From: Clostridia bacterium
Lineage (GTDB): Bacteria; Bacillota; Clostridia; Lachnospirales; Anaerotignaceae
Direction: 5' to 3'
NCBI GenBank assembly: GCA_910575055.1
Contig: CAJTDC010000009.1
Coordinates: 1-64,000, forward strand
DNA: 64,000 nt
The position numbers were made by a program, and so were the translations under genes. The notes under the pieces were generated by a model, which was given only the letters and a program-made list of their open reading frames with translations, searched no databases and was not told where the DNA came from. The first letter of the stretch is position 1, and each line of letters starts with the position of its first letter. Below, one piece after another: positions 1 through 9,936 of this stretch.

Positions 1-154
1 TTTTTTTAACTTCTCTCTTTCGCTCCTGTTTTTCCTTTTTTCCCTGTCCATAAAGAATGGCAATCAATTTTTCTTTTTTCTCGCAATCCCTTGCTATTCC
101 TGCATTTCCCGCTTTTTTAATATTTTTTCCACACTCTTTTTTTTGCCATTCTTT

Positions 155-358
155 CTACCCCATTACATCTGTATCATAAACATTACATTTTACGCCATTT
201 GGTGCTAATGCTTTAATGATACGTTTATTAAATTTGTCAGCTGCTACTTCATCATCTACAATGATAATACGATTTACTTGCAAACTTGGTGTCCATACAG
301 AAACAACTTCGCCATGAATTAATCTGTCATCTACTCTTGCTAATACAATATTTTTCAT
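155..358 (-). pseudogene. PTS mannose-family EIIB, N-terminal fragment
   Basis: The fragment encodes the first ~65 residues of a mannose/sorbose-family EIIB, including the phosphorylated-histidine motif DDRLIHGEV near residue 15. EIIB of this family is normally about 160 residues. Here it ends early at ...VYDTDVMG followed by TAG. The same frame stays open after the stop to the window edge, but that stretch is Lys/Glu rich and does not look like EIIB, so the gene was cut by a rearrangement rather than by a simple point mutation. Its ATG overlaps the EIIA stop (ATGA), so the two were translationally coupled. EIIB would pass phosphate from EIIA to the sugar at the EIIC/EIID permease, which is not seen in the window. 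Confidence 0.8.
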
Positions 359-783
359 TCTTCTTCCTCCTCATCTTCTTCATTATCAAATAATTTACTT
401 ACATCTTTAATTGTATCTGGTGCATCTTTTAAAACAGTTTCGCAAATTTCTTGTGCACTTCCTCCACTATAACGCTCTAATATCAATGCTACTGTTAATG
501 GAATATTAATACCTGTAATGTGACTAAATTTGTAATCTTTCATTAAAGATACTACTGCATTAAATGGGCTTCCGTGAAACAAATCAGATAGAAATATTAC
601 TTCTTTTCCTTCTGAAGTGTTTTTTAATTCTTCTTCTAATTGTTGTGTTAAATCTGTAACTGTCTGCTCAGGGTATAATCCATAAGCTACAAAATCTTCT
701 TGTTCTCCTGCAAGCATTTGCACACTGTTTACTACACCTTTTGAAAAACTTCCGTGTGATACTACAATTACTTTTACTTTCAT
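355..783 (-). CDS. PTS mannose-family EIIA
   Basis: A 142-residue cytoplasmic EIIA of the mannose/fructose/sorbose PTS family, which accepts phosphate from HPr and passes it to EIIB. The active-site histidine lies in VVSHGSFSKG close to the N-terminus, and LFHGSPFNA is a second family block. The start is placed at 783 because AGGAGG at 790-795 lies six bases upstream; a longer reading from 831 has no ribosome site, and an adjacent ATG at 786 is an alternative. The C-terminus ends in an unusual acidic run (DNEEDEEEEE). It is first in a minus-strand operon with the truncated EIIB, with a stop/start overlap. It may still be expressed but lacks a partner here. Confidence 0.85.
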   Translation of the reverse strand: MKVKVIVVSHGSFSKGVVNSVQMLAGEQEDFVAYGLYPEQTVTDLTQQLEEELKNTSEGKEVIFLSDLFHGSPFNAVVSLMKDYKFSHITGINIPLTVALILERYSGGSAQEICETVLKDAPDTIKDVSKLFDNEEDEEEEE

Positions 784-907
784 CATATGCCTCCTTTTTT
801 GTATTCGCTTTCTATGCTCAAATTGTAGCATCTTTTCAATAGTGTTTCATACAATACTTTGCTTTATACTTAGCGAAATGATTTTTACATTTGCACAAAG
901 TAACTTT

Positions 908-958
908 ACGCAATTATATAAATAATTTCATTATTATTACCGCAATGAATTACGCAAT
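908..958. repeat. Three CGCAAT direct repeats in a divergent intergenic region
   Basis: Heptamers ACGCAAT (908-914), CCGCAAT (940-946) and ACGCAAT (952-958) lie between the minus-strand EIIA operon and the plus-strand aldolase leader. Repeated short motifs between divergent sugar genes are the usual arrangement of an operator, but no known consensus is recognised. The offset between the last two is 12 bp and between the first two 32 bp. Confidence 0.35.
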
Positions 959-1029
959 AAATAACGTTTTTTTGTACTCATTTACCATATAATGAAATTA
1001 AGCTTAGTACGTACAGCTCATAAAACATT

Positions 1030-1072
1030 AGGAGAACTTTTTTCTCCCAATCTCAAAAAGTTCTCCTTTTAT
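1030..1072 (+). terminator. Leader terminator/attenuator before the aldolase gene
   Basis: A perfect 13-bp inverted repeat (AGGAGAACTTTTT at 1030-1042, AAAAAGTTCTCCT at 1055-1067) is followed by a T-run on the plus strand. It lies only 30 bases upstream of the aldolase start at 1099. A TATAAT-like box at 988-993 is upstream, so a transcript starting near 1000 would meet this hairpin first. This suggests attenuation or a terminator of an upstream leader; no antiterminator partner is visible. Confidence 0.6.
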
Positions 1073-1098
1073 TTACATATAAAATTGGAGGTTATATT

Positions 1099-1932
1099 AT
1101 GAAAATTGCAAACGGTTTTGATATTATGAATTATGCAAAAAGACACGGGATTATGTTACCTGCATTTAATACTACAAATTTAGAAATGACATATGCTATT
1201 GTAAAAGGATTAAATAAAGCAGAACTGCCTGGATATGTTCAAATTTCATCAAATAATTTGAGATTATCTAATCCAGATGTTATTACTTATATTACTCAAC
1301 AAGCAATGAAAGATAGCGATGTGCCAATAGCATTACATTTAGATCACGGTAAATCTTATGAAGATGTAAAAGCGTGTGTAAATGCTGGTTTTACTTCTAT
1401 TATGATTGATGCATCTCATCTTCCATTAGAAGAAAATATTAAAGAAGTACAAAGAGCAGTAGAATATTGCCATTTCTATGGTGTACCTGTAGAAGCAGAA
1501 TTAGGTGCTTTGCAAGGAAAAGAAGAAGATATTGTAAATGAGGCGGACTGTAAAACAGACCCTGATATGGTTGCTGATTTTGTAGAAAGAACTGGCTGTG
1601 ATTTGCTTGCTGTTTCTGTAGGAAATGTACACGGCCTTGACCTCACACCAAAAGTAGATTTACCTTTGTTAGAAAAAATATCAAAAGTTTCTCCTGTTCC
1701 TCTTGTTATGCATGGCGGTTCTGGTATTCCTTTCGATATTATACAAAAAGCTCGTCAATATAATTTGTTAAAAGTAAATTATGGTTCTGATTTAAGAAAA
1801 GCATTTGTTTCTACATTTGGTGTAGGATATGAAAAAAATCATAACTGTGCAAGCGTAATTGAATTAAGTATTGAAGCAGTAGAAAATGTAAGTAAAAAAG
1901 CAGAAGAATTAGTTAAAATTATTAACGCTTAA
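1099..1932 (+). CDS. Class II fructose/tagatose-bisphosphate aldolase
   Basis: A 277-residue zinc-dependent class II ketose-bisphosphate aldolase, which reversibly cleaves a ketose 1,6-bisphosphate to dihydroxyacetone phosphate and glyceraldehyde 3-phosphate. The catalytic Asp and zinc His lie in HLDHG (D82, H83). Other zinc ligands are in EAELG (E134), GNVHG (H178) and VMHGGSG (H205, followed by the phosphate-binding GGSG). Length and motifs fit either FBP aldolase or the GatY/KbaY tagatose-bisphosphate branch; the sequence alone does not settle which. The ribosome site GGAGG lies just before the ATG. Its divergence from a mannose-family PTS suggests a role in catabolism of a PTS sugar. It is intact and preceded by a terminator-like leader hairpin. 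Confidence 0.9.
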   Translation: MKIANGFDIMNYAKRHGIMLPAFNTTNLEMTYAIVKGLNKAELPGYVQISSNNLRLSNPDVITYITQQAMKDSDVPIALHLDHGKSYEDVKACVNAGFTSIMIDASHLPLEENIKEVQRAVEYCHFYGVPVEAELGALQGKEEDIVNEADCKTDPDMVADFVERTGCDLLAVSVGNVHGLDLTPKVDLPLLEKISKVSPVPLVMHGGSGIPFDIIQKARQYNLLKVNYGSDLRKAFVSTFGVGYEKNHNCASVIELSIEAVENVSKKAEELVKIINA

Positions 1933-1949
1933 ATAAATAAATTTATATA

Positions 1950-2002
1950 AAAATCCAAGTATCATCCCCCAACCAAAGCGATTGATACTTGGATTTTATT
2001 TT
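1950..2002 (+). terminator. Terminator after the aldolase gene
   Basis: A perfect 15-bp stem, AAAATCCAAGTATCA (1950-1964) with TGATACTTGGATTTT (1983-1997), is followed by a T-rich run. The right arm overlaps the stop of the convergent EIIA fragment. Confidence 0.85.
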
Positions 2003-2289
2003 TTATTTACTACTGTTTCCAAAATATTTTTAATTAAAATGATAAAATTATCATAACTTGGATTTTTAAGTAGTTTTTTAATTAATGTTTTATCTGAAAA
2101 AATTTTTGAAAAATAATCCCATATTTGAAATGCTTGGGTATTATTTTTTCCTACATGAACTAATATGATAAGATTTACCATATTGTTATCTTCATCCCAT
2201 ACAACTGGTTTTTCAGAAATATATACTACCATAAATGTATCAGAAGATACAGCGTGCATAGGGTGTGGAACAGCAATTCCTTTTGCCAT
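1996..2289 (-). pseudogene. EIIA (fructose/mannitol type) C-terminal remnant of a PRD regulator or PTS protein
   Basis: The 97 residues begin with GIAVPHP, the active-site histidine block of fructose/mannitol-type EIIA domains. The surrounding sequence resembles the C-terminal EIIA module of BglG/LevR-type PRD regulators. A complete EIIA of this type is about 145 residues and begins well before this motif, so the domain has lost its first ~45 residues and everything upstream. A GGAAGG-like site lies ahead of the ATG, so a short product could be made, but a functional phosphoacceptor fold is unlikely. It probably derives from the regulator of the neighbouring sugar genes. Confidence 0.6.
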
Positions 2290-2355
2290 TTACTATTTTC
2301 CTTCCAATACATACAAAATTTTTTTAACTTATTTGATGGATGATACTATTTTATA

Positions 2356-5142
2356 TTACTTTTGTTGCACAAGTGATTGATATAATTTCATTAATTCAGC
2401 AACACATTTACTTTCTGTCATATCTTTTACGGAAAAACCGTATGCTTGCATAACGGCACGGTCATTTTGCTGGTGAGCCTTGCGAAGTTCAGGGGGCATA
2501 GTTAGTTCGTCATATAAATCTGCTAAACTGCTGTCTGGATATAATGCTCTTGCATCAAGTATTGCCTGTGCAGTCTGTTCAATTTTTGCTTTTTGCTTTT
2601 CTGTAGGGGTACACCAAGGAAAATTGTTATATACAATAGTGTTAGAATAACTATAATCGCTTTTTAATCTTCCACATACCATTCTCATCCATGCATTATG
2701 TACATTAGATGTTAAAACACCAAAATGATATAGATTTATATTTTCAACTACATAAATTTTATCACCAACAATAATATCATCTGTTAAAAAACCAATAGGA
2801 ATATATCGTCTTCTTTGAGTACTGACTTTAGGAAAAGCAATAAAATTCCCTTTTGGTTGGGCAATTTGAGCAAAAACAGAAGGTGTATTTGCAAGTGCTT
2901 GTGTTTCTCTTGCAGGACTATTAAGACGATGTTGACGTACATTTTCAATACGTTCTAAAAGAAGAGGACATTTTCGAATAATGACAGGATTTGCTCCTAA
3001 AAGCCAAAAACAATAACGAGGAATATTATTGATAAATTCACGTCCCATCATATAGCGATGAACAAATTGAAGTCCCTGTGGTTCTTCTACACTATATTTT
3101 TTATATTCATCTTCATTCATAATCAAATGACCACCATCTCTTGCCATAGACCCCATGTGCATTAATGGCATATCACTAATTTGTTTACGATTTGCAGTAA
3201 TAAAAATATCATCTGCATCATTTAAATATCCATTAATATGATTTACTTTAATAACCTTATTATTAAAATAAATAAAACGTTTAGTAGCAACAAAAACAGA
3301 AGAAAATCCAACAATGATACAATGAACTTGAGCTTTTAAACTAGCTTCACTATCCCAACGAAAAGTTTGATATGCAAAATCTATTTTCATACCAAATTGT
3401 TGCATCATTGGTTCCCATAATAAAGCTACTTGTTGTCCTTGACAAATAGAATTTGTAGATACAAAAGCACAACGAATTTGAGTTTCTTTTATTAGCTTTG
3501 CAGCTTTTACATACCAACCAGATACATAATCAATTTCTCCTGATTTCTTACATTCTGGGAAAATTTTAACTATATCATTACGTTGATTTCCCTTACTCCA
3601 CATTGCACCAGCAAACGGTGGATTTCCCATAATATAATTCAATTCATTTTTTGGTATCACACTTTCCCAATCAATTCTCAGTGCATTACCTTCTGTAATA
3701 TTGGCATAGCTTTTTAGTGGCAAAAAGTCAAGCGACATATGCACAATATCTTCTGTTTCTTTCATCATTTGGCTTTCTGCTATCCACAGTGCCGTTTTAG
3801 CAACTGTTACAGCAAAGTCGTTTATTTCTATACCATAAAATTGACCAATAGACACTTTAATCGGGTTTATACTACCCAATATAATCTGTCCTTCTGTTGT
3901 TCCTTTTTTGCAGTCTATCAAAAGTTTTATGACTTCATTTTCTATTCTTCTTAATGAAATATAGGTTTCTGTCAAAAAGTTTCCGCTACCACAAGCTGGG
4001 TCAAGAAATTTCAATTCTGATAGTTTTGTTTGAAAGTCATTTAGTTTTTTCTCTTTTGTTTTGATTGTTTGAATTTCTTTGATATTTTGCAATTCTTTTT
4101 TTAACTCGTCCAAAAAAAGCGGGTCAATAACTTTATGAATGTTTTCTATAGAAGTGTAGTGCATACCGCCTTTTCGCCTTGTTTCTGGATTTAATGTGCT
4201 TTCAAACACTGCACCGAAAATAGTTGGACTTATCGCTGACCAGTCAAAATTTTCACTTGCTTTATGTAAAATCAAATCAATAATGGTTTCGTTTAATCTT
4301 GGAATGACAATATTTTCGTCTGCAAACAATCCACCATTGACATATGGAAAGGCAAGCAAATCTTCGTCTAAATAAGGGTCTCTTTTCTCTATTTCGGTAT
4401 CCAAAATTTTAAATAAATTGATAAGAGATTGACGAGTTTCTTTTTCAGAATAGCCTTTTAAATAATTGTGAAACATTTTATGACTGCCAAAAATTACAGC
4501 GTCTTCTGCATATAAACAAAATACCAATCTAACACAAAGAGCATTCAAATTTTTAAGTGTTTCAGGGTCGTCAGGGTCTTTATATTCTTTCAATAAAGCA
4601 TCATAAAGTGCCCCAACAATTTCGCCTGCCTGCAACGAAATTTCCATTTCTTTTTTAATATTTTCGTCACCTGTATCCACTAAAAATTGTAGACGATAGT
4701 ATTCTGTTCCTAAATTTTCCAAAAGTACAATTTCTGGTTCTCCTGTAGGTCTTTCCATATCATAAATATAAAATTCCTTAAAATTGCAAGTTACTATCCA
4801 GCGAGGACGCTCAGAATAAGCAATTTCAGCAGAATATCTTTTTGCCTGCTGAAATGGTGTCAAAAGTGTTCCATCTGATTGCTTAATAGGTTTGTTTAAA
4901 TCTTTTCCTAGTCCTTTTTGCTCAATTAAAACGTGTGTTGCTGGAATAAATCCATCTATAAAACTAGTGTGGTCAAGAAGTACTTGTCTTTCAAAATCAA
5001 TAAATTTATCAGGTTCTTTTATTCCATATACTTTTTGTAAAAGCGAATACCAAAACGGTTGACTTTCTCCTTTTTCGTAGCCTTTTCCACTCCAGTCTTT
5101 GGCAAATTGTTTTGCTGCTGCTCTTTGTTCTGCATCTGTCAT
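2356..5142 (-). CDS. MmeI-like (Type IIL) restriction endonuclease-methyltransferase
   Basis: A 928-residue single-chain restriction-modification enzyme. The N-terminal part has a PD-(D/E)xK-like site, D63 in FIDGFIPAT and E74-x-K76 in LIEQKG. The middle carries an N6-adenine methyltransferase with the SAM motif FLDPACGSGNF and the catalytic NPPF motif. The remaining C-terminal ~400 residues fit the target-recognition and C-terminal domains of MmeI-type enzymes. Such proteins methylate one strand of an asymmetric site and cut at a fixed distance, so no partner gene is needed and none is seen. The start at 5142 is preferred because GGAGGG at 5151-5156 is eight bases away; an in-frame TTG at 5148 is too close. 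It is intact, unlike many neighbours. Confidence 0.9.
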   Translation of the reverse strand: MTDAEQRAAAKQFAKDWSGKGYEKGESQPFWYSLLQKVYGIKEPDKFIDFERQVLLDHTSFIDGFIPATHVLIEQKGLGKDLNKPIKQSDGTLLTPFQQAKRYSAEIAYSERPRWIVTCNFKEFYIYDMERPTGEPEIVLLENLGTEYYRLQFLVDTGDENIKKEMEISLQAGEIVGALYDALLKEYKDPDDPETLKNLNALCVRLVFCLYAEDAVIFGSHKMFHNYLKGYSEKETRQSLINLFKILDTEIEKRDPYLDEDLLAFPYVNGGLFADENIVIPRLNETIIDLILHKASENFDWSAISPTIFGAVFESTLNPETRRKGGMHYTSIENIHKVIDPLFLDELKKELQNIKEIQTIKTKEKKLNDFQTKLSELKFLDPACGSGNFLTETYISLRRIENEVIKLLIDCKKGTTEGQIILGSINPIKVSIGQFYGIEINDFAVTVAKTALWIAESQMMKETEDIVHMSLDFLPLKSYANITEGNALRIDWESVIPKNELNYIMGNPPFAGAMWSKGNQRNDIVKIFPECKKSGEIDYVSGWYVKAAKLIKETQIRCAFVSTNSICQGQQVALLWEPMMQQFGMKIDFAYQTFRWDSEASLKAQVHCIIVGFSSVFVATKRFIYFNNKVIKVNHINGYLNDADDIFITANRKQISDMPLMHMGSMARDGGHLIMNEDEYKKYSVEEPQGLQFVHRYMMGREFINNIPRYCFWLLGANPVIIRKCPLLLERIENVRQHRLNSPARETQALANTPSVFAQIAQPKGNFIAFPKVSTQRRRYIPIGFLTDDIIVGDKIYVVENINLYHFGVLTSNVHNAWMRMVCGRLKSDYSYSNTIVYNNFPWCTPTEKQKAKIEQTAQAILDARALYPDSSLADLYDELTMPPELRKAHQQNDRAVMQAYGFSVKDMTESKCVAELMKLYQSLVQQK

Positions 5143-5351
5143 ATGCAATTCCCTCCATTAAAAATTACTAAATAGTAGTATATCATATTTTGTCATTAAT
5201 CAGAATGTTTTTATATAAAAATTATTAATGAAAATATTTTATACTAAATTTCCCTAAATTGTTTATATTTATTTCTTGATAACATAATAATAAATAAGAT
5301 GTTATTGATATAGAATATAAAAAGTATGAAACAACAGAACATAGTAAAATA

Positions 5352-6224
5352 TTATTGTTTACAAAGCAAACGATATTTTTTAGGAGTTACCCCCTTATAT
5401 TCTCGGAATTTTCGTATAAAATAACTAAAATTATCAAATCCAACAGAAAGTGAAATATCAGAAATTAGCAAATCTGATGCAGAAAGTATTTCACAAGCTT
5501 TTTCAATTCTATATTCATTGATAAAAGTAATTGGTGTTTTTCCTATTTCCTGTTTAAAATAATGACAGAAATAATTAGGACTCATAAAACAAATTTCAGC
5601 TAATGTTTGTAATGGAATTGGTTGTGCAATATTTTTATGGATATATTCTATTACTTGTTTTAATTTATTTAAAGAATGATTTCCTTTAGAAGACAATGTA
5701 TTTTTTAAAAAATAGTTTTTTTGAAATAACAACTCTATCACTTGCAATATATGAATTTTAATACTTAGAAAAGAACAATGAGAATGTGTATGATAGTGTT
5801 CTATTATTTTCTGCATATAAAACAATATTTGTTTGTGGTCTTCTGGTGAAAATATAGAAAAAGAAGTTGGAAATAATAAATTGCCATTTGTTATAGGTCG
5901 TATAAAATTGTGCTGACACGCATCATATAATGCAAAATTTAATAAATTAGGGTGAAAAACAACGGCATGATGTAATGACTCTCCAATAGATTTGATTTCG
6001 TGCAATTCACCAGAATTAATAAAACAAAATTGTCCTGAATTTAATGTAATAAATTTTCCGCGTATCGTCATATGAAGTATACCATATTCTACATAAATCC
6101 ATTCTAATTCTTCGTGCCAATGTTGCGAAACAAAATAAAAACCATCTTTATCATAATGTGAATATACTTGTAAATGAAATATAGATGTTCCATGTACTCG
6201 ATTTTCGTGATAAGGACGTGTCAT
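5352..6224 (-). CDS. AraC-family regulator of the alpha-glucoside operon
   Basis: A 290-residue regulator with an N-terminal cupin-like sugar-binding half (HWHEELEWIYVE) and a C-terminal double helix-turn-helix (LAEICFMSPNYFCHYFKQEIGKTP and SLSVGFDNFSYFIRKFREYKGVTPKKYR, quoted here as the two recognition regions of the AraC signature). Confidence 0.88.
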   Translation of the reverse strand: MTRPYHENRVHGTSIFHLQVYSHYDKDGFYFVSQHWHEELEWIYVEYGILHMTIRGKFITLNSGQFCFINSGELHEIKSIGESLHHAVVFHPNLLNFALYDACQHNFIRPITNGNLLFPTSFSIFSPEDHKQILFYMQKIIEHYHTHSHCSFLSIKIHILQVIELLFQKNYFLKNTLSSKGNHSLNKLKQVIEYIHKNIAQPIPLQTLAEICFMSPNYFCHYFKQEIGKTPITFINEYRIEKACEILSASDLLISDISLSVGFDNFSYFIRKFREYKGVTPKKYRLLCKQ

Positions 6225-6340
6225 ATTAATCAACTCCTAAATCGTAAAATTATGTTATTATGTGGTAATATTATGCAAGTGATAAAATCCTTTTTATAGT
6301 ATACTAAATTCAATAAATAAAAACAAGAAATGAGGGAAAT

Positions 6341-7966
6341 ATGATGAAAGAAAAATGGTGGAAACATAGTGTTGTATATCAAATATATCCACGAAGTTTT
6401 TGTGATAGTAATGCCGATGGAATTGGTGATATTAACGGCATTCGTTCAAAATTGTGGTATTTAAAAGAACTAGGAATTGATATTATTTGGCTTAGTCCAG
6501 TATATCCATCTCCTAATGCTGACAATGGTTATGACATATCAGATTATTATGGCATATCATCAGAATTTGGAACAATAGAAGATATGAAAAAGCTAATTCA
6601 AGAATGTGAAAATTGTGGTATTAATATTATGATGGATTTAGTTTTGAACCATACTTCTGATGAACATACGTGGTTTATAGAAGCAAAAAAATCAATAAAT
6701 AATCCATATAGAGATTATTATATTTGGAGAAAAGGAAATGCTGATAATGAACCAAATGATATGACATCTTGTTTTGGTGGAAGTGCTTGGGAATATTCAC
6801 AAGAAACAGGAGAATATTATCTTCATTTTTATCATAAAAAACAACCAGATTTGAATTGGGAAAATGAAAAAATGAGAGCAGAAATTTGGAGTATGATGAA
6901 TTATTGGATTGATATGGGAGTAAGAGGATTTCGATTAGATGTAATAGATGTGATTGGAAAAATTCCAGACCAGAAAATCAAAGAAAATGGTCCAAAACTT
7001 CATAATTATTTACAAGAAATGAATAAAAAAACATTTGGTAGCAAAGATATGGTAACAGTAGGAGAATGTTGGGGAGCTGATACAGAAATTGGAAAATTAT
7101 ATTCTGCTCCAGATAGAAAAGAATTAGATATGATTTTTCAGTTTGAACAAATGCAGGCAGACCAAATAGAAGGAAAACAAAAGTGGGATTTAAAGCCTCT
7201 TGACTTTATTTATTTAAAGAATACTTTTGCGAAATGGCAAAGAGAATTAGAAGGAAAAGGTTGGAACAGTCTTTTTTGGAATAGTCACGATCTTCCGAGA
7301 ATTGTTTCTCGATGGGGAAATGATAAGCAATATAGAGTAGAAGCTGCAAAAATGTTGGCTACAGTATTACATGGTATGAAAGGCACTCCTTATATCTATC
7401 AAGGAGAAGAAATTGGAATGACAAATTATCCTTTTTCAACGATAGAAGATTTTGCAGATATAGAAGCTATTAATATGTATTATGAAAGAAAACAGATGGG
7501 ATATTCAGAGAAAGATATTATGAAATCTCTTTGTACAAAAGCAAGGGATAATGCTAGAACTCCTATGCAATGGAATACTAGTTATCAAGCAGGATTTACA
7601 GAAGGTACTCCTTGGTATCATATCAATCCAAATTATACAAAAATCAATGTAGAAATGGCATTAGAAGATAAAAATTCTATTTTCTATTATTATCAAAAAC
7701 TAATAAAACTTCGTAAAGAAGAAGATATATTAGTTTATGGAACTTTTGAATTACTTTGTCCAGAAGATAAACATATTTTTGCATACATTAGAAAATGGAA
7801 TGAAAAAATATGGATTGTTATATGTAATTTTTATGAAAAATCAACCGAATTTCTCTATTCTGGAAAAGCTAAAGTAATACTGTCAAATTATAAACAGGAA
7901 ACAACAATTTCTTTAGAACAAATAAAATTGCGTCCATATGAAGCAATCATTTGTGAACTAATATAA
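6341..7966 (+). CDS. GH13 alpha-glucosidase (oligo-1,6-glucosidase type)
   Basis: A 541-residue cytoplasmic glycoside hydrolase family 13 enzyme. Region I is DLVLNH (99-104), the nucleophile is D200 in GFRLDVID, the acid/base is E242 in GECWG, and the transition-state Asp is D317 in NSHD. The Val after the nucleophile (V201) is the residue associated with alpha-1,6 rather than alpha-1,4 specificity in this family. No signal peptide is present, so the substrate is imported. It is first in an operon with a PTS IIBCA gene 16 bases downstream and a HAD phosphatase, so it may act on a phosphorylated or PTS-delivered alpha-glucoside. Trehalose-6-phosphate hydrolase is the main alternative. GAGGGA precedes the start. 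Confidence 0.9.
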   Translation: MMKEKWWKHSVVYQIYPRSFCDSNADGIGDINGIRSKLWYLKELGIDIIWLSPVYPSPNADNGYDISDYYGISSEFGTIEDMKKLIQECENCGINIMMDLVLNHTSDEHTWFIEAKKSINNPYRDYYIWRKGNADNEPNDMTSCFGGSAWEYSQETGEYYLHFYHKKQPDLNWENEKMRAEIWSMMNYWIDMGVRGFRLDVIDVIGKIPDQKIKENGPKLHNYLQEMNKKTFGSKDMVTVGECWGADTEIGKLYSAPDRKELDMIFQFEQMQADQIEGKQKWDLKPLDFIYLKNTFAKWQRELEGKGWNSLFWNSHDLPRIVSRWGNDKQYRVEAAKMLATVLHGMKGTPYIYQGEEIGMTNYPFSTIEDFADIEAINMYYERKQMGYSEKDIMKSLCTKARDNARTPMQWNTSYQAGFTEGTPWYHINPNYTKINVEMALEDKNSIFYYYQKLIKLRKEEDILVYGTFELLCPEDKHIFAYIRKWNEKIWIVICNFYEKSTEFLYSGKAKVILSNYKQETTISLEQIKLRPYEAIICELI

Positions 7967-7982
7967 TAAAGGGGGAAAAATT

Positions 7983-9936
7983 ATGACAAAAGAAGAACGT
8001 TACCAGAAATCAGCAGAACAACTTTTAAAATTAGTAGGAGGAAAAGAAAATATTATCAGTGCAGCTCATTGTGCCACTAGACTTCGATTAGTTTTAAAAG
8101 AGGAAGCAAAGGCAAATGTGGAGGAAATATTAAAAGTAGACCTTGTAAAAGGTCAATTTGCAAATGGAGGTCAATTTCAAATTATTATCGGTAGTGGTAC
8201 AGTAAATGAAGTTTATAAACGCTTTATTGAAATAGGAGGAATTGCAGAAGCCTCAAAAGATGATGTAAAACAAGCAGCAGTACAAAAAATGAACCCAGTA
8301 CAAAGATTTAGTAAAAACACTATCAGATGTATTTGTACCATTAATTCCAGCATTGGTTGCAAGTGGTCTTATGATGGGATTGAACAATGTATTAACTGCA
8401 AATGGTCTATTTTTTACCGGTCAATCTCTTGTAGAAGCATATCCAACATTAGCAGATTTTGCAGCAATGATTAATACTTTTGCTAGTGCAGCATATGCGT
8501 TTTTACCAATATTAATTGGTTTTTCAGCAACAAAAATGTTTGGAGGAAATCCATATCTTGGAGCAGTAATAGGTATGATTATGGTGTCTGGAGATTTACT
8601 AAATGCTTATGCTTATGGTACTGCAGTAACAGAGGGTACTATACCAGTGTAGAATGTTTTAGGATTGGAAATTGAAAAAGTAGGATATCAAGGAACAGTT
8701 CTTCCTGTTTTGGCAGCTTCTTATATTCTTTCTTTTGTAGAAAAGAAATTACATAAACATATTCCAGAGGTTTTAGATAATCTTTTAACTCCATTACTTA
8801 CTGTTATGATAACAGGTTTTATTATATTTACAGTAGTAGGCGGAATTATGAGAACAGCTGGTGATATACTGACAAATAGTTTTGTTTGGATGCATGATAC
8901 ATTAGGAATTGTAGGAGGTATGATTTTAGGTTTCCTTTATTCTCCTCTTACTATGACTGGTATGCACCATAGTTTACTCCCTATTGATATTCAAATGGTA
9001 TCTGCTGGAGGTTCTTTTTTGCTTGCGATTGCATCTTGTAATAATGTCGCACAAGGAGGAGCAACTGTTTGTGCAATGCTTAGAGTAAAAGATAAAAAAT
9101 TGAAAAGTGTTGCAGCTACTTCTGGTGTATCAGCAATGTTAGGAATTACAGAGCCTGCAATGTTTGGTGTAAATTTAAAATTAAAATATCCATTTTATGG
9201 TGCTATGCTTGGCTCTGCTCTTGGGTGCGGATATGTAACTTTAATGAATGTTTTGAATACTGCTCCAGGAACTGCTGGAATTGTTGGATTTGTATGTGTT
9301 CAACCACAGAATATGCTAAATTTTTTAATTGGTGTAGCAATTTCTATTGTAGGAGGATTTGTATTCACTTATATAATGTCCAATATGAAGCGTTTTAATA
9401 AAGAGTTAGAACAAAATATGACTGAGGAAACTGTTATAGTAGAAGAAAGTATACAAGATACTATTTTAGTTACTGAAAAAAACGTAATATATAGTCCTCT
9501 TGCAGGAAAGGCAATTACTATGAAAGAAGTACCAGATGATACATTCGCAGCAGAAGTACTTGGAAAAGGAATGGCAATTATTCCTAATGAAGGAAAGTTG
9601 GTAGCTCCATGTGATGCAGAAGTTACAGCTTTAGTTGATACAAAGCACGCTATTGGGTTGAAAACAACAGATGGTATTGAATTATTAATTCATATTGGTA
9701 TTAATACAGTTGAATTAGATGGAAAATATTATAATGTTTATGTTGCACAAGGAGATACTGTAAAAGCAGGACAAATATTACTTACATTTGATATAGATAA
9801 AATTAAAGAAGCAGGTTATAATGTAACAACACCAGTTATTATAGTAAATTCATATGAATATCAAAAAGTAGAAGGATTAAAAACAGGAGAAGTAAAGCGA
9901 ATGGAAGCTCTAGTAAAAGTAGGTGATAAAATATGA
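7983..9936 (+). pseudogene. PTS glucose/sucrose-family EIIBCA, inactivated
   Basis: The reading frame matches the intact EIIBCA at 10868-12829 along its length: IIB with the active-site Cys in AAHCATRLRL, the IIC membrane domain, and C-terminal IIA with the His in LLIHIGINTVEL. It has two independent lesions. An extra A in the A5 run at 8313-8317 shifts the frame soon after KMNPVQRFSK. An in-frame TAG at 8650-8652 lies where the paralogue has Trp (GTVPYWEIFG against GTIPV-stop-NVLG). Without restoration only IIB would be made. The gene sits between GH13 and HAD genes and overlaps the HAD start (ATGA), so it was the permease of that operon. Loss would leave GH13 without its dedicated importer. 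Confidence 0.9.

Noticed and set aside
908-958. CRISPR array from repeated CGCAAT motifs
   Set aside because: Repeats are only 6-7 bp with unequal spacing; no cas genes and no repeat-spacer structure anywhere in the window.
840-1000. Sigma-54 promoter for the mannose-family PTS genes
   Set aside because: Such operons are often sigma-54 dependent, but no TGGCAC-N5-TTGC-like pair was found on the relevant strand.
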